From Dillenia suffruticosa (lineage: Eukaryota; Streptophyta; Magnoliopsida; Dilleniales; Dilleniaceae): 64,000 bases of DNA. A program made the translations under genes and the position numbers. The notes below the pieces were generated by a model. It was not told the origin of the DNA, ran no database searches, and saw only the letters and a program-made list of their open reading frames with translations. Position 1 is the stretch's first letter. Every line of letters begins with the position of its first letter. Positions 1 to 12,009 of this stretch are shown here, in pieces. Location of the stretch: NCBI GenBank assembly GCA_033439265.1, contig JAVTVX010000019.1, positions 8,997,501-9,061,500 of the forward strand. Reading direction: 5' to 3'.

Positions 1-1360
1 TCTGCCTACTACTTCGATTTAATTGATCTTTAGCTTAAATAAAGATAAGATAGAGGCCTAAAACTTTCATGTTTTAAGTTTCTCCAAATTCTATATAGAA
101 AATATTTTAAAAATTGACACAATGTACTGGTCATATACAGAGTATGAAATATAGTAGGTGAAAGATGTTGAAATTCTAAAAATCACTAAAAATCGATTCC
201 TTCATAAAATGTTTCACATAATATACCATTTTAAAGCTTAGGAAGTCTAGTTTACACAGAAACAAATGGTTTAGATTTTTGGTTCCTACAGAATGAGATA
301 TCACCATAAGACTACATAAGACTCAATTTAGAAATGAATATCTAGCATGCTAGTATGGATACTAATGTAACAACTTATCATACAATCAAATCTTTGCACA
401 AGTTAAGATATGTTACTTCATTTTTAAGCTCTCTTGCTAACAATATATGCCAGTGCTCCCTTTGAATTCTTGAAATTTTCTCACCTTAACACCAAAATCA
501 AATCATAACACATGAATACAATACTTCTATACCTCCATCTTGAAATTAAAATTTCCAACAATACTCTTACATCTTTGGCTTCATGGTTGAACTCAATTTT
601 AGAGAGGTAGTCTTCATATTTTCATCCAAGGGAGGAGGAATGAAGAAAAAGTGAACTAAATTTCTCAAAACAAGTTCCTTTATAAACCTAGCAAGGTATC
701 TTTGACCATTGGACCATCCCATGCATTATCTCAACCATCTACTTGTCCTAGCAGTTAACCCATACAATTGTTGATTTAAACAAGCTCCATGCACTCCATT
801 AGGAGTCTTGTTGGATGTCCATGTCAAGAGGAGAGGAGTCACAACTAGCACAAACTATTCCAATTAGATTTCATGCATAAATTATCATCATATAAGCTTT
901 CTTGAATGTGGAACAATCCTATGTAGCCACTAACCAACCTTGCTGCCCTCTTGGCTAATCATTTGGCTCCAATTGTCCATCCTTTAGTAGCTTGCAATGT
1001 AGTCCCTCAATTTTCCTTAATTGCATTTAGACACCTAACTTTTAACAATTTGTATTTTTGTCCCCGTAAAAATTTGTTCAAAATTTCTTAAAAATGTGAA
1101 ATATCATTTTAATTATCTTTATTTAAGTGTGTAGATCTTTCCTTAGCCATTTTTAACTTCTTTAGACCTTGTCGGCACTTGCCGAGAAGATTTTCGGCTT
1201 ATCGATAAAATTTTCAGTTTTAGTTATTTTGAAACGAAACTCCAAAATAAATAAATAGATAATTAAATTTACATTTTAGATGTATCAAAAAGATATTAAT
1301 ATATATTTAGAATCATGAGGAATGGTATATGATATACAGTCACCGAAAATCAGTATTATA
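1..1360 (-). repeat. 3' LTR (partial) of Ty3/gypsy element A
   Basis: Read on the minus strand, a polypurine run (AGGGGATTAGGA, just above position 1360) is followed by TATAATACTG, a decayed form of the TGTAACACTA that ends the second copy at 6261. About 415 bases here (roughly 945-1360) match 5842-6261 in the same orientation, sharing GGCTAATCATTTGG and the block GTCACCGAAAAT. The stretch 1-945 has no recognisable gene and is most simply the rest of this LTR, running off the window. The exact outer end is not visible. Confidence 0.55.
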
Positions 1361-2620
1361 ATTCCTAATCCCCTAATAAGAAGTTTCGTTCTCGAAACTA
1401 AGCTGAAATTATACATCAAATAGTTGGGGGTACCGTCTCCTTATAGCATCCTCGGGCTCCCAAGTCTACTTCTCAACCTGCCCATTCCTCCAAAGTAGTC
1501 TGACCAGGGGGACCTCCTTGCTCCGTAGCTTCCTGGTCTATCTGTCTGAGATGGCTACGGGTTGGACGGGAAAGATTAAATCATCATTAAACTCTACTAG
1601 TGGAGGTTCCAGTACATGGGAAGGATCAGGAAGATACTTCCTCAACATCGAGACATGGAATACATCGTGAATCTGTGCTAACTCAAGGGGCAGGACCAAC
1701 CTATATGCCACTTTCCTAATCCTCTCAAGAACTCAAAAAGTTTCGATATACCTGGGGTTAAGCTTTTTCCACTATCAAAATCGGATTATCCCCTTCCAAG
1801 AGGTCCAAACTCCAAACGTCATCGCCGTCTGTCAGCATAGCTTTTCTGCTTATCCTGGGTAGTTTTTATCTGAGCATGGATGACCTTCACCATATGTCAA
1901 GTCTCCTCAATCAAATCTATACAACTGAGTTATCTCTCCTCGACCTCGTCCTAATACAAAGGCGTCCGACACTTCCTCCCATCCAGGGCTTAGTATGGTG
2001 GCATCCCAATACTACCCTTATAACTATTGTTGTATACAAACTCGATCAACGGAAGGTGCTGGTCCTAACTACCCATGAAGTCCATGACACAGGATCTCAA
2101 CATATCCTCTAGTATCTGAATAGTCCACTCAGACTAACCATCTCATGTTTCATGCCCACCAACCAGTAATTTTTTCGAATCGTCTAGTACATCTTTGTTA
2201 CACCAGGATACATAGCGCAGGCTGAAGAGTTAGCCTTCTGCAATATGTCATGTTTAAAGTCATCATCCTTGGGAATACAGATACGTGTACCAAAAACTAT
2301 TAAGCCATTATCCCTAATTCTGAATTCTTTACCTTCCCCTTCATTGATCCTCTCAACAATTTCCTGAAACTCCTCATCAATAGACTAAAGTTTCCAAATG
2401 TGGTCAAACAGAGTCAGTGTCACCTCAAATCTAGTCAAAAGCACTCCAAAATCATCTATAGTCAGTCCGACTCCTAGGGAACATAGTCCAATAAGACACG
2501 AGAGATAAGAACTCTCGGTAGGTGCTGACGATGACGACTTGCGGCTCAGTGCATCCACAACAACATTTGCTTTCCTCGGGTGGTAGTCAATAACCAGATC
2601 ATAGTCTTTGAGAACATCCA
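1361..2620 (-). pseudogene. Gypsy A: end of RNase H, integrase and C-terminal domain, decayed
   Basis: Minus strand. The frame at 2621-2385 reads [22 protein letters not shown], the usual end of RNase H and start of the integrase linker in plant gypsy elements. Further on, broken frames near 1650-1420 give pieces such as HVSMLRKYLPDPSHVLEP, then PVAI, LLWRNGQVE and TWEPE, which is the C-terminal region following integrase in this group. Frameshifts and stops separate these pieces. The product would have inserted the element's cDNA into the genome. No intact integrase frame exists here. Confidence 0.75.
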
Positions 2621-3706
2621 ACCATCTCCTCTACCTGAGATTGAGCTCCCTCTCAATGAGTAGAAACTTCAAACTTTTGTGATCTGTATACACCAGGAAA
2701 ATAACCCCGTATAGATAGTGTCGCCAAATCTTTAAGGCAAACACAATAGCAGTAAGCTCTAAGTCATGGGTAGGATAATTCAGTTCATGTCTCTTCAGCT
2801 GTCAAGAGGTGTAAGAGATGACTTGACCTTTTTGCATTAGGACACAACCTAGTCCCTAACAGCTAGCATCGCAATATACCTCGTACTCACCATTGCTAGT
2901 AGGGAGAGCGAGGATGGGTGTTGACGTTAGTCACTGTATGAGCTCCTGAAAGCTCATCTCACAGCAGTCGTCCCAAACAAACTTGACCTCTTTCTGTGTC
3001 AAGTTGGAGAGTGGAGCGACAATCTTGGAGAATCTCTCTACAAAGCTTCGATAATATCCTGCCAATCCAAGGAAACTCCTCTGTAACGCTCCGGGGTTAC
3101 TCTTATTTTAGAATAGTTTCAACTTTCTTTGGGTCCACAAAAATCCCATCAGCAGAAATCACATGACCCAGAAAGTCAATCTCCCTCAACCAAAACTCGT
3201 ATTTGGAGTACTTGGCATATAGTTCCTTCTCACTGAGTGTTTACAATACAACCCATATGTGCTGGGAATACTCCTCATCGCTTCTCGAATACACAATAAT
3301 ATTGTCGATGAAGACGATAACAAATTTATCCAGAAAGGAGTGGAATCCTTGGTTCATCATGTCCATAAAAGCTGTCAGGGCATTAGTCAGCCCAAATGGA
3401 ATCACGAAGAACTCAAAGTGACTGTACCGCATCCTAAAGGCTATCTTGGGAATATCACCTTTCCTGATCTATAACTGATGATATCCAGATCTCATGTCGA
3501 TTTTAGAGAAAACCCAGGCCCCCTACAATTGGTCAAACATATCATCAATCCTAGGGAATGGGTATGATTTTTTATGGCCACTTGATTCAATTGTCAATAA
3601 TCGATGCACAGTCTGAGAGTGCCAACTTTCTTTTGGACAAATAATACCGGAGCTCCCCAAGGTAAAGTGCTTGGTCTGATGAATCCCTTATCCAACGTTA
3701 GTACAA
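2621..3706 (-). pseudogene. Gypsy A: reverse transcriptase/RNase H, decayed
   Basis: Minus strand. The frame at 3432-3241 holds the reverse transcriptase core: [15 protein letters not shown] followed by [15 protein letters not shown]. In this family the catalytic box reads FIDD. Here it is FIDN, so a catalytic aspartate is lost. Upstream (about 3700-3440) and downstream (about 3240-2630) the homologous frame continues in pieces interrupted by stops and shifts, including the RNase H part near 2760-2640. Element is dead at this locus. Confidence 0.8.
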
Positions 3707-4378
3707 CTAGACTTTTAGCTCTTTCAGCTCTGCTGGGGCCATCCTATATAGCGGAATGGAGATAGGTGCAGTGCCTGATCCCAAATCAATGACGAAATCA
3801 AACTCCTGGAGTGGAGGTAATCTGGGTAGCTCCTCAGGGAATACATATGGAAACTCTTGCACCACTGGGACATTATTTATTCTTGGTCCCTTTACTGTGG
3901 TGTGCACAACATGTGCCATATATGCTATACAGCTTTTACTCATCAATCTATGGGCTTCCAAAGTTGATATCACACAATTCGAGAGAACCCGTCTAATTTT
4001 GTGGAAAACCAATACTGGACATCCTGGTCTCCGAAATTCGACTGTCTTAGTAAAACAATCCACTGAAGCTCTGTGCCTGTGTAGCCAATCCATACCCAGG
4101 ATGGCATCGAAGTCCCATATGTCTAGTGAAATCAAGTTTGCTTTTAACACTGTACTCTCCGCCTCGACTCCACAGTCTTGGTACACCTATTTCCTGACAA
4201 TCTGCTCTCCTAAGGGAGTAATGACTAATAGCGCTTTATCCAGTGGTATTAGAACCTTGTCAGCATAGTGAGCGAAGTTCGTACTCACAAAAGAACTATT
4301 CGCCCCAATGTTAACCAACACACGGGCATCTCTTCCAAAGATAATCATAGTGCATATCACCGAATTTATAAAGTCCAT
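3707..4378 (-). pseudogene. Gypsy A: retropepsin-like protease, decayed
   Basis: Minus strand, two abutting frames (4378-4187 and 4186-3707). The first contains RVLVNIGANSSFVSTNFA, corresponding to the usual VDTGATHSF active site. The catalytic Asp is Asn here. The second contains FDAILGMDWLHRHRASVDC, the ILGMDWL motif typical of plant gypsy proteases, and ends with a linker of the PYVFPEELPRLPP type that precedes reverse transcriptase. The two parts are in different frames, so at least one indel has occurred. Confidence 0.82.
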
Positions 4379-5400
4379 TAGCCCAATATTATTGAAATAA
4401 TTGAAAATTATTTATGGATAAAACTTCAAAATGGATATATATATCACCTTTCAAAGTTCACCAAAATACATCATAGTCTAAAGTTCTTGTACATCATTAG
4501 GATAAGGAGTGGGGGTAGCACCTGTTACTAAGTCTGGACTGGCTTGTGCCTCCTTGTCGGTCATAGCATAGAGTTTAGTCTGTGTCATGGGCTGCTGATG
4601 AAGAGGTGGAGCAGGCATATTACTCCCGGTAGAAGGCTTTCCTATAGTGCTATGAGGAGGTGTCGTAGAAGGCGCTGAGTTGCCATCGGGGCCATAATGA
4701 AATCTCAGATCTAGGGCGTGACTATACCCCTCAGCTCACAGATCGGGACAACAATCATTGAAACGTCCCTCCTTTCCGCACTGAAAACATCTTCCAGAGA
4801 ATTGGCATGGGTCTAGATGTGCCCTTTTATAAATTAGGTAAGACCTTCTTTGTGCTCCTCCGGACTATAGCGCAGTGCCCAAGCTATCTCCCAATATACT
4901 CATTGGAGTTGATGATTGCCCATATTGCCCATGAGGGGTAGTCCAAGGCCCTTGTCTAGGGTTATCGCTATATGAATCTTGGCCTCTACTTCTCTTGGAG
5001 TTCTATCCCTACCCAAATCTAGGCCTCTTCCTTTGGTTTTGCTGCTCGCGGAGTCTATTCCACTCTTTGATGTTTTGCTCTGCCCTTAGTGCCTATTGTA
5101 GAACTTAAGCATATGCATCCTCCTTGGAGACTATCATCCGGTTTTTGATGGTGAGATTTAGTCCATGTTCAAACTTGAATCTCCTTGTCTCCTCAGTCGC
5201 CACTAACTCAGGAAAAATGCCGCCAGTTTACGGAACTTAGTCTCATGCTTCGACACAGAATTTTACCCCTACTTCAGCTCCAGGAACTCTCGCTATTTCA
5301 TGTTGCGACTGAATATCGTATAATATTGGGAATTAAACTTACTCAAAAAGTCATCCCAAGTTAGCGGCTCATCCGCTCTATCTTTGAGAAAATTTTTAAA
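4379..5400 (-). pseudogene. Gypsy A: gag capsid/nucleocapsid region, decayed
   Basis: Minus strand. Near 5390-5230 the broken frame gives pieces such as TWDDFLSKFNSQYY and KHETKFRKLA, typical of plant gypsy gag. Near 4790-4740 a zinc-knuckle relic reads CFQCGKEGRFNDCC, with the usual histidine replaced. Many stops. Below 5400 the gag-like sequence gives way abruptly to LTR-like AT-rich sequence, suggesting a deletion that removed the start of gag and the leader. Confidence 0.65.
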
Positions 5401-6261
5401 TTTGATAAATAATTATTTTTAAGGTTAAAACGGCAAAAGTCCAGAAATTTGATCCATAAACCCTAATTCGGATCAATTTTGACAAATAGGGTCGAGACGA
5501 CCATATTAAATTTCAAAATTGGTCCCATTGGGCCTAATATGTGATTTTGGGTCTAGCGTATAATTTTGAGAATTTTTAGGGTCAATTTATAATTTTTATA
5601 AGTCCAGGGACTAAATTGTAATTAACAAGAACCTAAAAGCAATTTCTGAAAAGATAGGGACTTCAATGCAATAAGATGGTAGACAACAATTGGACAAACA
5701 CTTAATGCCAAAGCATGGTGTGATATGAAATGAAAAAGCAAGCATTTATTGAGCTATGTTGATGATGTACAAACCAGGATTTTTGGGGAATGAAGTGTGC
5801 CTATAAAAATTAAAAGATTTCAACCCCTTCACTTGTTGCACCATGATGCCCTCTGGGCTAATCATTTGGCGCCAATTGTCCATCATTGGGTGGCTTGCAA
5901 CCTATTCCCTCAACTTTCCTTAATTGCATTTAGACCCCTAACTTTTAACAATTTACATTTTTGGTCCCCATAAAATTTTGTTCGAAATTCTTTAAAATGT
6001 GAAATTTCATTTAATATTTTTATTTAAGTATGTAGTCCTTTCCTTAGCTATTTTTGACTTCTTTAGGCCTTGCCGTTGCTTGCCGAGAAGATTTTCGGTT
6101 TATAGATAAAATTTTTGATTTTAGTGATTTTGAGGCGAAATTTCAAAATAAATAAATAAATAATTAAAATTACATTTTAGATGTCTCAAAAGAATGTTAA
6201 TATATATTTAGAATCATGAGAAGTGGTACATGATACACAGTCACCGAAAATTAGTGTTACA
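5401..6261 (-). repeat. 5' LTR (partial) of gypsy element A
   Basis: On the minus strand it starts TGTAACACTAATTTTCGG at 6261 and shares about 420 bases with the 3' LTR (945-1360). The remainder to about 5400 is non-coding and joins directly to gag remains. Gypsy element B's RNase H frame begins immediately at 6262, so 6261 is the outer border of element A. A target-site duplicate cannot be checked because the other end lies outside the window. Confidence 0.6.
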
Positions 6262-8087
6262 AGAACTATTCTATTGATGATTTGGAGATAGCTGCAATTA
6301 TATTTGCCTTAAAGATTTGGAGACATTATTTAGATGGGGAGACTTGTAAGATCTTCACCAACTACAAAAATTTAAAGTATTTGCTCACAAAATGGAACTG
6401 AACTTGAGGCAAAAAAGATGGCTTGAATTTATCAAAGACTATGATTTATGATTTATTGATAGATTACCATTCCGGTAAGGCCAATGTAGTTGCAGATACC
6501 TTAAGTTAGAAACATTCATCCAATTTGGACTCTCATGTGAATTCTTACCTTTCTTGTTTGGTTGGAATCTGAGCTCTTGGGGTCAGATTAGCAAATGATG
6601 GTCAAGGTATATTGTTGGTTAGTTTTGATTTAAAGCCAACCTTAGTAGATTGTATTCGAGAGCTCCAAACTATTGATGATGAATTGAAGGGAGAAGTGGG
6701 TGAGTTTAGAATTCAAGGAGATGTAATGTTGATGTTTAAAAATAGAATTTATGTTCCCAAAGACATTGATCTCCATATAGTTATTCTTAAGGAAGCACAC
6801 TCATCGGCTTATGCTATGTGCCCGAAAAGTACTAAGATGTACAGAATGATTAAGGAGATTTATTAGTGGTTGGGAATGAAAAGGGAGATTATTGAATTTG
6901 TATCCAAGTACCTTGTGTGTCAGCAAGTGAAGGTGGAATACCAAAGACTTACCAGTATTCTCCAACCATTGTTAGTTCCCGAGTGGAAGTGGGATCATAT
7001 TACTATAGACTTTATAATTAGTTTGTCCCATGCTCCGAATAGATATGATCTTATTCGGGTGATTGTAAACCGTCTTCCCAAATCAGCTTACTTCTTGCCA
7101 ATCTGAAACACTTATTATTTGAAGAAATTAGCTAAGTTATACATTGATGAAATTGTGAGACTTTTTTGGGTTCCAATGTCGATTATGTTTGATTGTGACT
7201 CACATTTCACCTCTCGATTATGGCCAAGACTATAAGAATCACTAGGCCCTCAATTAAAGTTCAACACTACCTTTTACTCTCAAACCGATGGACAATCTAA
7301 ACTTACAATCCAGACATTAGAAGACATGCTTAGAGGCTGTGTAATAGATTTTTAGGATAACTGGGATAGACACCTTTTATTGATAGAATTTGTTTATAAC
7401 AATAGTTACCAAACTAGTATTGGAATGCCCCCTTATGAAGCCTTATATGGATGGGAGTGTAGAACTCCATTATGTTGGAATGAGATTGGAGTAAGGAAGA
7501 TTGAGAGTGTAGAGTTAATTGAGGCCACTATTGAAAAATTAAAGATGATCCGAGGGAGGATTAAGGCAGCTAAAGACCGACAGAATAGTTATGCTGATAA
7601 AAGGAGAAGGCTATTGGAATTTGAGATCGGTGACATTGTATTTTTGAAAGTATCCCCTTGGAAAAGCGTAATTCGATTCCAAAGATGGGGAATATTAAAT
7701 TATCGTTACATTAGTCCTTTCAAGATCATAGGCAGGGTTGGAAAGGTGGCGTACCGATTATAATTGCCTCCAGAATTGGAAAGCATTTACTATGTTTTTC
7801 ATGTCTCGATGTTGAAGAAATATTTGTCGAATCCCTCTCATGTTCTTGAGGCTCCTCCCATTGAATTGAAAGAAGATTTAAACTTTGAAGTCCTACCGGT
7901 AGCTATCATGGAAAAACAAGTTAAGAGTTTGAAAAATAAGCAGATTCCAATTATCAAGATTCTATGGAAGAACAACCATGTAGAAAGGAACCTGTGGAGA
8001 CAATGAGGAAACAATACCCCTAGTTGTATGAGGAATGATCATGTAATGAAATTTTGAAGATAAAATTTTCTTTTAGCGGGTTATGAT
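6262..8087 (+). pseudogene. Gypsy B: RNase H end, integrase and C-terminal domain, decayed
   Basis: Plus strand. 6262-6500 reads as the end of RNase H ([20 protein letters not shown], later DYHSGKANVVADTLS). The integrase follows: zinc-binding piece KYLVCQQVKVEYQR near 6905-6945, first catalytic Asp in WDHITIDFI near 7000, second in FDCDSHF near 7190, Glu in QTLEDMLRG near 7317. After that come NSYQTSIGMPPYEALYG, the post-integrase GDIVFLKVSP and FHVSMLKKYL. Single stops (for example near 6863, 7104 and 7761) and mutations interrupt an otherwise readable frame. A purine-rich tract near 8070-8080 precedes the 3' LTR. The 5' half lies beyond the inserted element A, outside the window. Confidence 0.85.
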
Positions 8088-10799
8088 TGTAATACTGGAA
8101 AATCCGTTTGTGGTGTTTATGTTAAAGTAATTACGTGAGATTTCTATATTCTGTAAAATATGGGAGAATAGTTAATTTAAATTTAAATATGGATTTTAAC
8201 TTTCAGACTTAACAGATATTTCCTTAGACTCTTGGTTAACAAATCCTCAGTTTTTAAGGGCTCGATTATTAGAGTGTTCGTTGTTCGGTAGAATTTCACT
8301 TCTCAATAAAAAAGTTGATTTTCTACCTCTCGGTTGCAATTTTAGTTTTATCTCTCAGTTCATGCTACCCTTTGGTAATATTTTTCCATTTACTTCTTGG
8401 ATCTTGGTGTTCAATACACTCGGAGCTCTCGATTTATCAAACAATTTGTACACTTACCAAACCATTTTCCTTTACCTTTACAGGACCATGTAAACTTACC
8501 TTCTGGTATATGTATCATTTTTTTATTTTATTTTCCTCTCGGTACATTACCTTCCTGTTAGTGAACATTTGAACCTTACCTTCCTTGTCGGTAGAACTCC
8601 TCGACACATCTTTTTAACTTCCTTCTTGTCGGTATACACACATTTATCTACGAAGCTTGACTTGCAAATTCTCCCATTTCTCATCGGTTACTTGCATTCA
8701 TTTAGACTTGAACCCAAGTTCTGCAAGCTACCAAAAACGCTTATTTCCGCTGTACCTTGTAATTGTTCTAGTTGTATATTACACAATTTATATTATATCC
8801 CCATATTTTTTAATATTCCAAATTTTTAATATTTCTAATTTATTTTCCATAAATTTGCACTTCCCATCTCAACCTCCCATACTCATCACCGAAGACGTTT
8901 TCCTTAACAAACAAAACTTCAAGTGCTTAAACTCATGGAGTTCACCTTCCCAATAATTCAAAAAGGACATATTGGACTCTTGTGCAATTTAGAAGTAAAG
9001 GATGGTAACTAAGCAAATAATACAAATGGGTTTGTAGATAAAAGTGGAGATGAGACTTCACAACCCACAAGACCCAAATTTCATCTGTTCTTTCACTCTT
9101 CTCCCTCTTGGCTCACACACACACTCTCTCTCTCTCCCTCTTTTCACTTCCATCAAAGATTCAACCAAAACACCACAAAACCCACACTCTAGAGACCCCA
9201 AAACCCTTAACCCAATCTCTAGAACGCTAAATCTAGTGAAAGATTTGAGGTTTTATAGTCAGAGAAACCTAGGGTTTGGTCATGGCTAGGCTTGAGGCGA
9301 GATTGGTGACAAAGGTTTAGGTAATCTTCTCATTCTAAACTTGGGTTTACTTTCTTCTTTCATGAATTTGAATATTATGTTGAAATTTGATGAAATGAAT
9401 TTGGGTGTTAAGACTTATAGTTTGTAATATGATGAGCATTGGTGTTGAACAATATAGGTCATGGTAGTTGGAACCTCAAGTAAGACTAGACATCAAATTT
9501 GGTTATGCATTGGGAGTGATTACCCTACCAAGTGGTGATCGGATGATTATATTATGAATGATAAAAAGGTTTTTAATTTATGTTTTGTGAAACAAATTTT
9601 GAAATAAATTTTGAAATAAATTTTGAAATAGATTTGCAAAATATTTATTATTGTGGTGTGTCCAAATTGAATAAATTGACAAATCCATGACACTATTATT
9701 GATTTATGAACTGTTCGTATCATGTTACAATTGAATCATAATTGTAATTTGTGGAATTTCACTTCCTTGTAAGCGGTTATAACATTGAATTGTGAAATTG
9801 ATTTTATAACATGGTACATGGAAAATAATAAATGACTACAGTCTAAGTCTTTCCATAGAGCAAGACCGTTGGGATAGTGTGGTTAAAGCTGGTTTAAAAT
9901 TTGGGTTTGATGGTAGGCGGTATGGAGAGCTTCCCAAAGTTGTTCCCTTGATAACGTAGTGGCACCCCGTAGAACTCTGTGCCAATGCCAAGGAAGGGGA
10001 ATATTTTTATGAAAATTGTAGAAAACATATTGGGGGATTCTACCAACAGTTGTTGGTAGAAATATGGTTTCGGTAAACCCTAAGAAAATTTGAAAGGAAA
10101 ATAAAAATTGACTATTAATGGAAACTATGAGTTATGGAAGATTTGTATAAAAGTTATTTTATGCAAATGACATTTGGTATTGAAATTATAAATTTAACAT
10201 GCTCATTTGGCACAACCACCTTCACCCTTCATTCATGTTCAATATGTCATTGCACTCCATTCACTAAATATTGTGTACTCATCCCTCTCTTTCTATCTTT
10301 TTTTAGGAGAAGCCTAGCTTGGATATTTAGATATCATCTTGTGCCGGTCAGAAGAAATTACTTTTATTGATCTTCAATAGGTACTACCCTTGAGAATAGT
10401 CTTGGGAAACTATGTAGTTAGACCTGTAGAAAGAGTTTTGTAAACTTTTAAAAGTTTGGTTTTGTTGAATACTTGCTTGCTTATTTTGGAACTCACTTTA
10501 TTTGGTGTAAACTTTTTTTTTTTGGCAAGACTATTTGTTTTATTGTGACATTTAGATTGTTGGAAGGATTTTGAATCCACTTGATGTTGGATTGTCCCAT
10601 ATATAGAGACCTATGTTGAACTTGCAAATTTATTTAATTGTTTGCTATTTGTTTAGATAGTCGGGCTGGCTTCTGAATTTATTTTAAAATGTTTAGTATA
10701 TTGGAATACCTTGCGGTAGCTCGAGACACAGAGTGGGTTCACATATGTTTGGGAGTAACATGACTGCTGTCACGTACTCGAACCAAGGGTCAAGCTACA
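8088..10799 (+). repeat. 3' LTR of gypsy element B (about 2.7 kb)
   Basis: It starts TGTAATACTGG right after the purine tract that ends the pol region and probably ends at ...GGGTCAAGCTACA (10799), which aligns in position with the ends of the other long gypsy LTRs in this window. The interior has no coding frame of note. It holds a CT microsatellite near 9120-9140 and AT-rich spacer. The end position is judged by similarity only and could be off by tens of bases. The next sequence is the CT-rich leader of a host exon in the same direction. Confidence 0.6.
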
Positions 10800-11036
10800 T
10801 CTCTTCTCTCTCTCTCTCTCTCTCTTTCTTTCTTGCTCTCTCTCTTAGTTTGTTCTCACAAAACCCTCCCTTGGGTTTTTACTCTCTCTCTCAAGCCAAA
10901 ATCTGTGGTTCCTTTCTATTTCTGTCTTTCTCTCTCTTGGGTTTCTTGAGCTCGTTATTTGGTTTTTCTTTGGACTCTTGCTGTTGTAAGCTTCTTCAAA
11001 TCTCGATCTAAGAGGATTGATCATTTGGGGTTGTTG
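10800..11036 (+). promoter_or_regulatory. CT-rich 5' leader upstream of a host first exon
   Basis: Runs of TCTCTC and CTTTCTT, typical of plant 5' untranslated leaders, occupy about 10803-10985 and lead to an ATG at 11037. No clear TATA box is seen inside the segment. The upstream sequence is a gypsy LTR, so the original promoter may have been displaced. Confidence 0.4.
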
Positions 11037-11103
11037 ATGGAGTTGAAAAAGAGAGGGAGACACGACGGGGCTGCTAATGGCGGCTTCAAGAAGTCCTAGC
11101 AAG
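11037..11103 (+). pseudogene. First exon resembling plant CCCH/KH zinc-finger protein, with a nonsense codon
   Basis: ATG at 11037 opens the frame MELKKRGRHDGAANGGFKKS and then hits TAG (11097-11099), followed by CAAG and a splice donor GTTTGTT at 11104. Plant CCCH-type zinc-finger proteins with a KH domain start with a similar basic segment (KRGRP...NGGFKKSKQ, from memory) and have a first intron at the equivalent CAAG|GT. The stop would be explained by one base change AAG to TAG. The following CCCH exon was not recognised in the next few kilobases, so this looks like a relic. The family assignment is an inference. Confidence 0.4.
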
Positions 11104-12009
11104 GTTTGTTCTCTTCTTTAATCTCCTCTTTCTTTATTCAAATCTGCGTTTTTTTCACTCAAATCTAGGGTTTGTTGGTTTCCATTTGGTTGTTCGATTT
11201 GGATGTCCTATGTTGCTTATATTTATTTGTTATGGAGTTATTGTTTGATTCGAAAGTGCTTTCTTTGTTATTGTCGATCACCATATATGTTATTTCTAAG
11301 TAGTGCTTTCTTAAGTAGGTTCGGAGAAACTGTCCTATCGGAGTTTGCTTGCTCAAAAAAACTTCAAACAAATTTACTTTGTAATTTTGTTTTGATTTAG
11401 GACATTCAAGGACTTGTCACGTGGGTGCTTGCTGAAGGTTCATGCCGTCTTGGGTCTTCATTCACGTAATTATTTCAAACTACTTTCTCATTCTTTCTCG
11501 TCTTTCTTCTTTCTATTACTTTTGTTTGGTATTCTCATTCTGTGTTTTCACTTGTCTTCAAATGCCATTATGTGTGTTTCCTACAGCTATATACTTAATT
11601 GGCTGATGCTTGATCTGGGACTGAATAGCCTATATGATTTGTTCTGGGGTAATGTGGCAAAGAAATTTGTCTATTGGTTCATCTTCTTGTACAATGGCTG
11701 GTGCTGGGGAGATCCTACACAGAAATTTGTATTTTTGCATTGTTTAGGCAATACACAGAGTAATCCTTCATAATGATCTTTATACAATTTTTGGATTAGT
11801 TGGAGATGAAGATCTAGTTCTTAATAGTTGTTTTTCCAAAACGATAATATGGTCGGCTCAAGTTTCCACGGGAGCCTTTTGTGCAAAATACCGAGTGTCT
11901 GTCTATACTTAATCTTGCCATTCTCTGGACCGGCTTAAATGAGGTTTGTACCTGTTGGGGACATATACAAACACATTATTTGCACGGTTTGTCCTTTTTA
12001 TTGTAAAAT
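11104..12009 (+). other. Intron-like spacer after the host exon, no recognised gene
   Basis: T-rich sequence with AG acceptor-like sites (for example near 11400). A frame of 119 codons near 11414-11773 has no recognisable motif and no conserved start. Most plausibly it is intron or decayed gene sequence. It ends at the CACTA insertion. Confidence 0.3.

Noticed and set aside
1876..2112. Plus-strand frame of 78 codons
   Set aside because: It is the antisense of the gypsy A integrase region on the minus strand.
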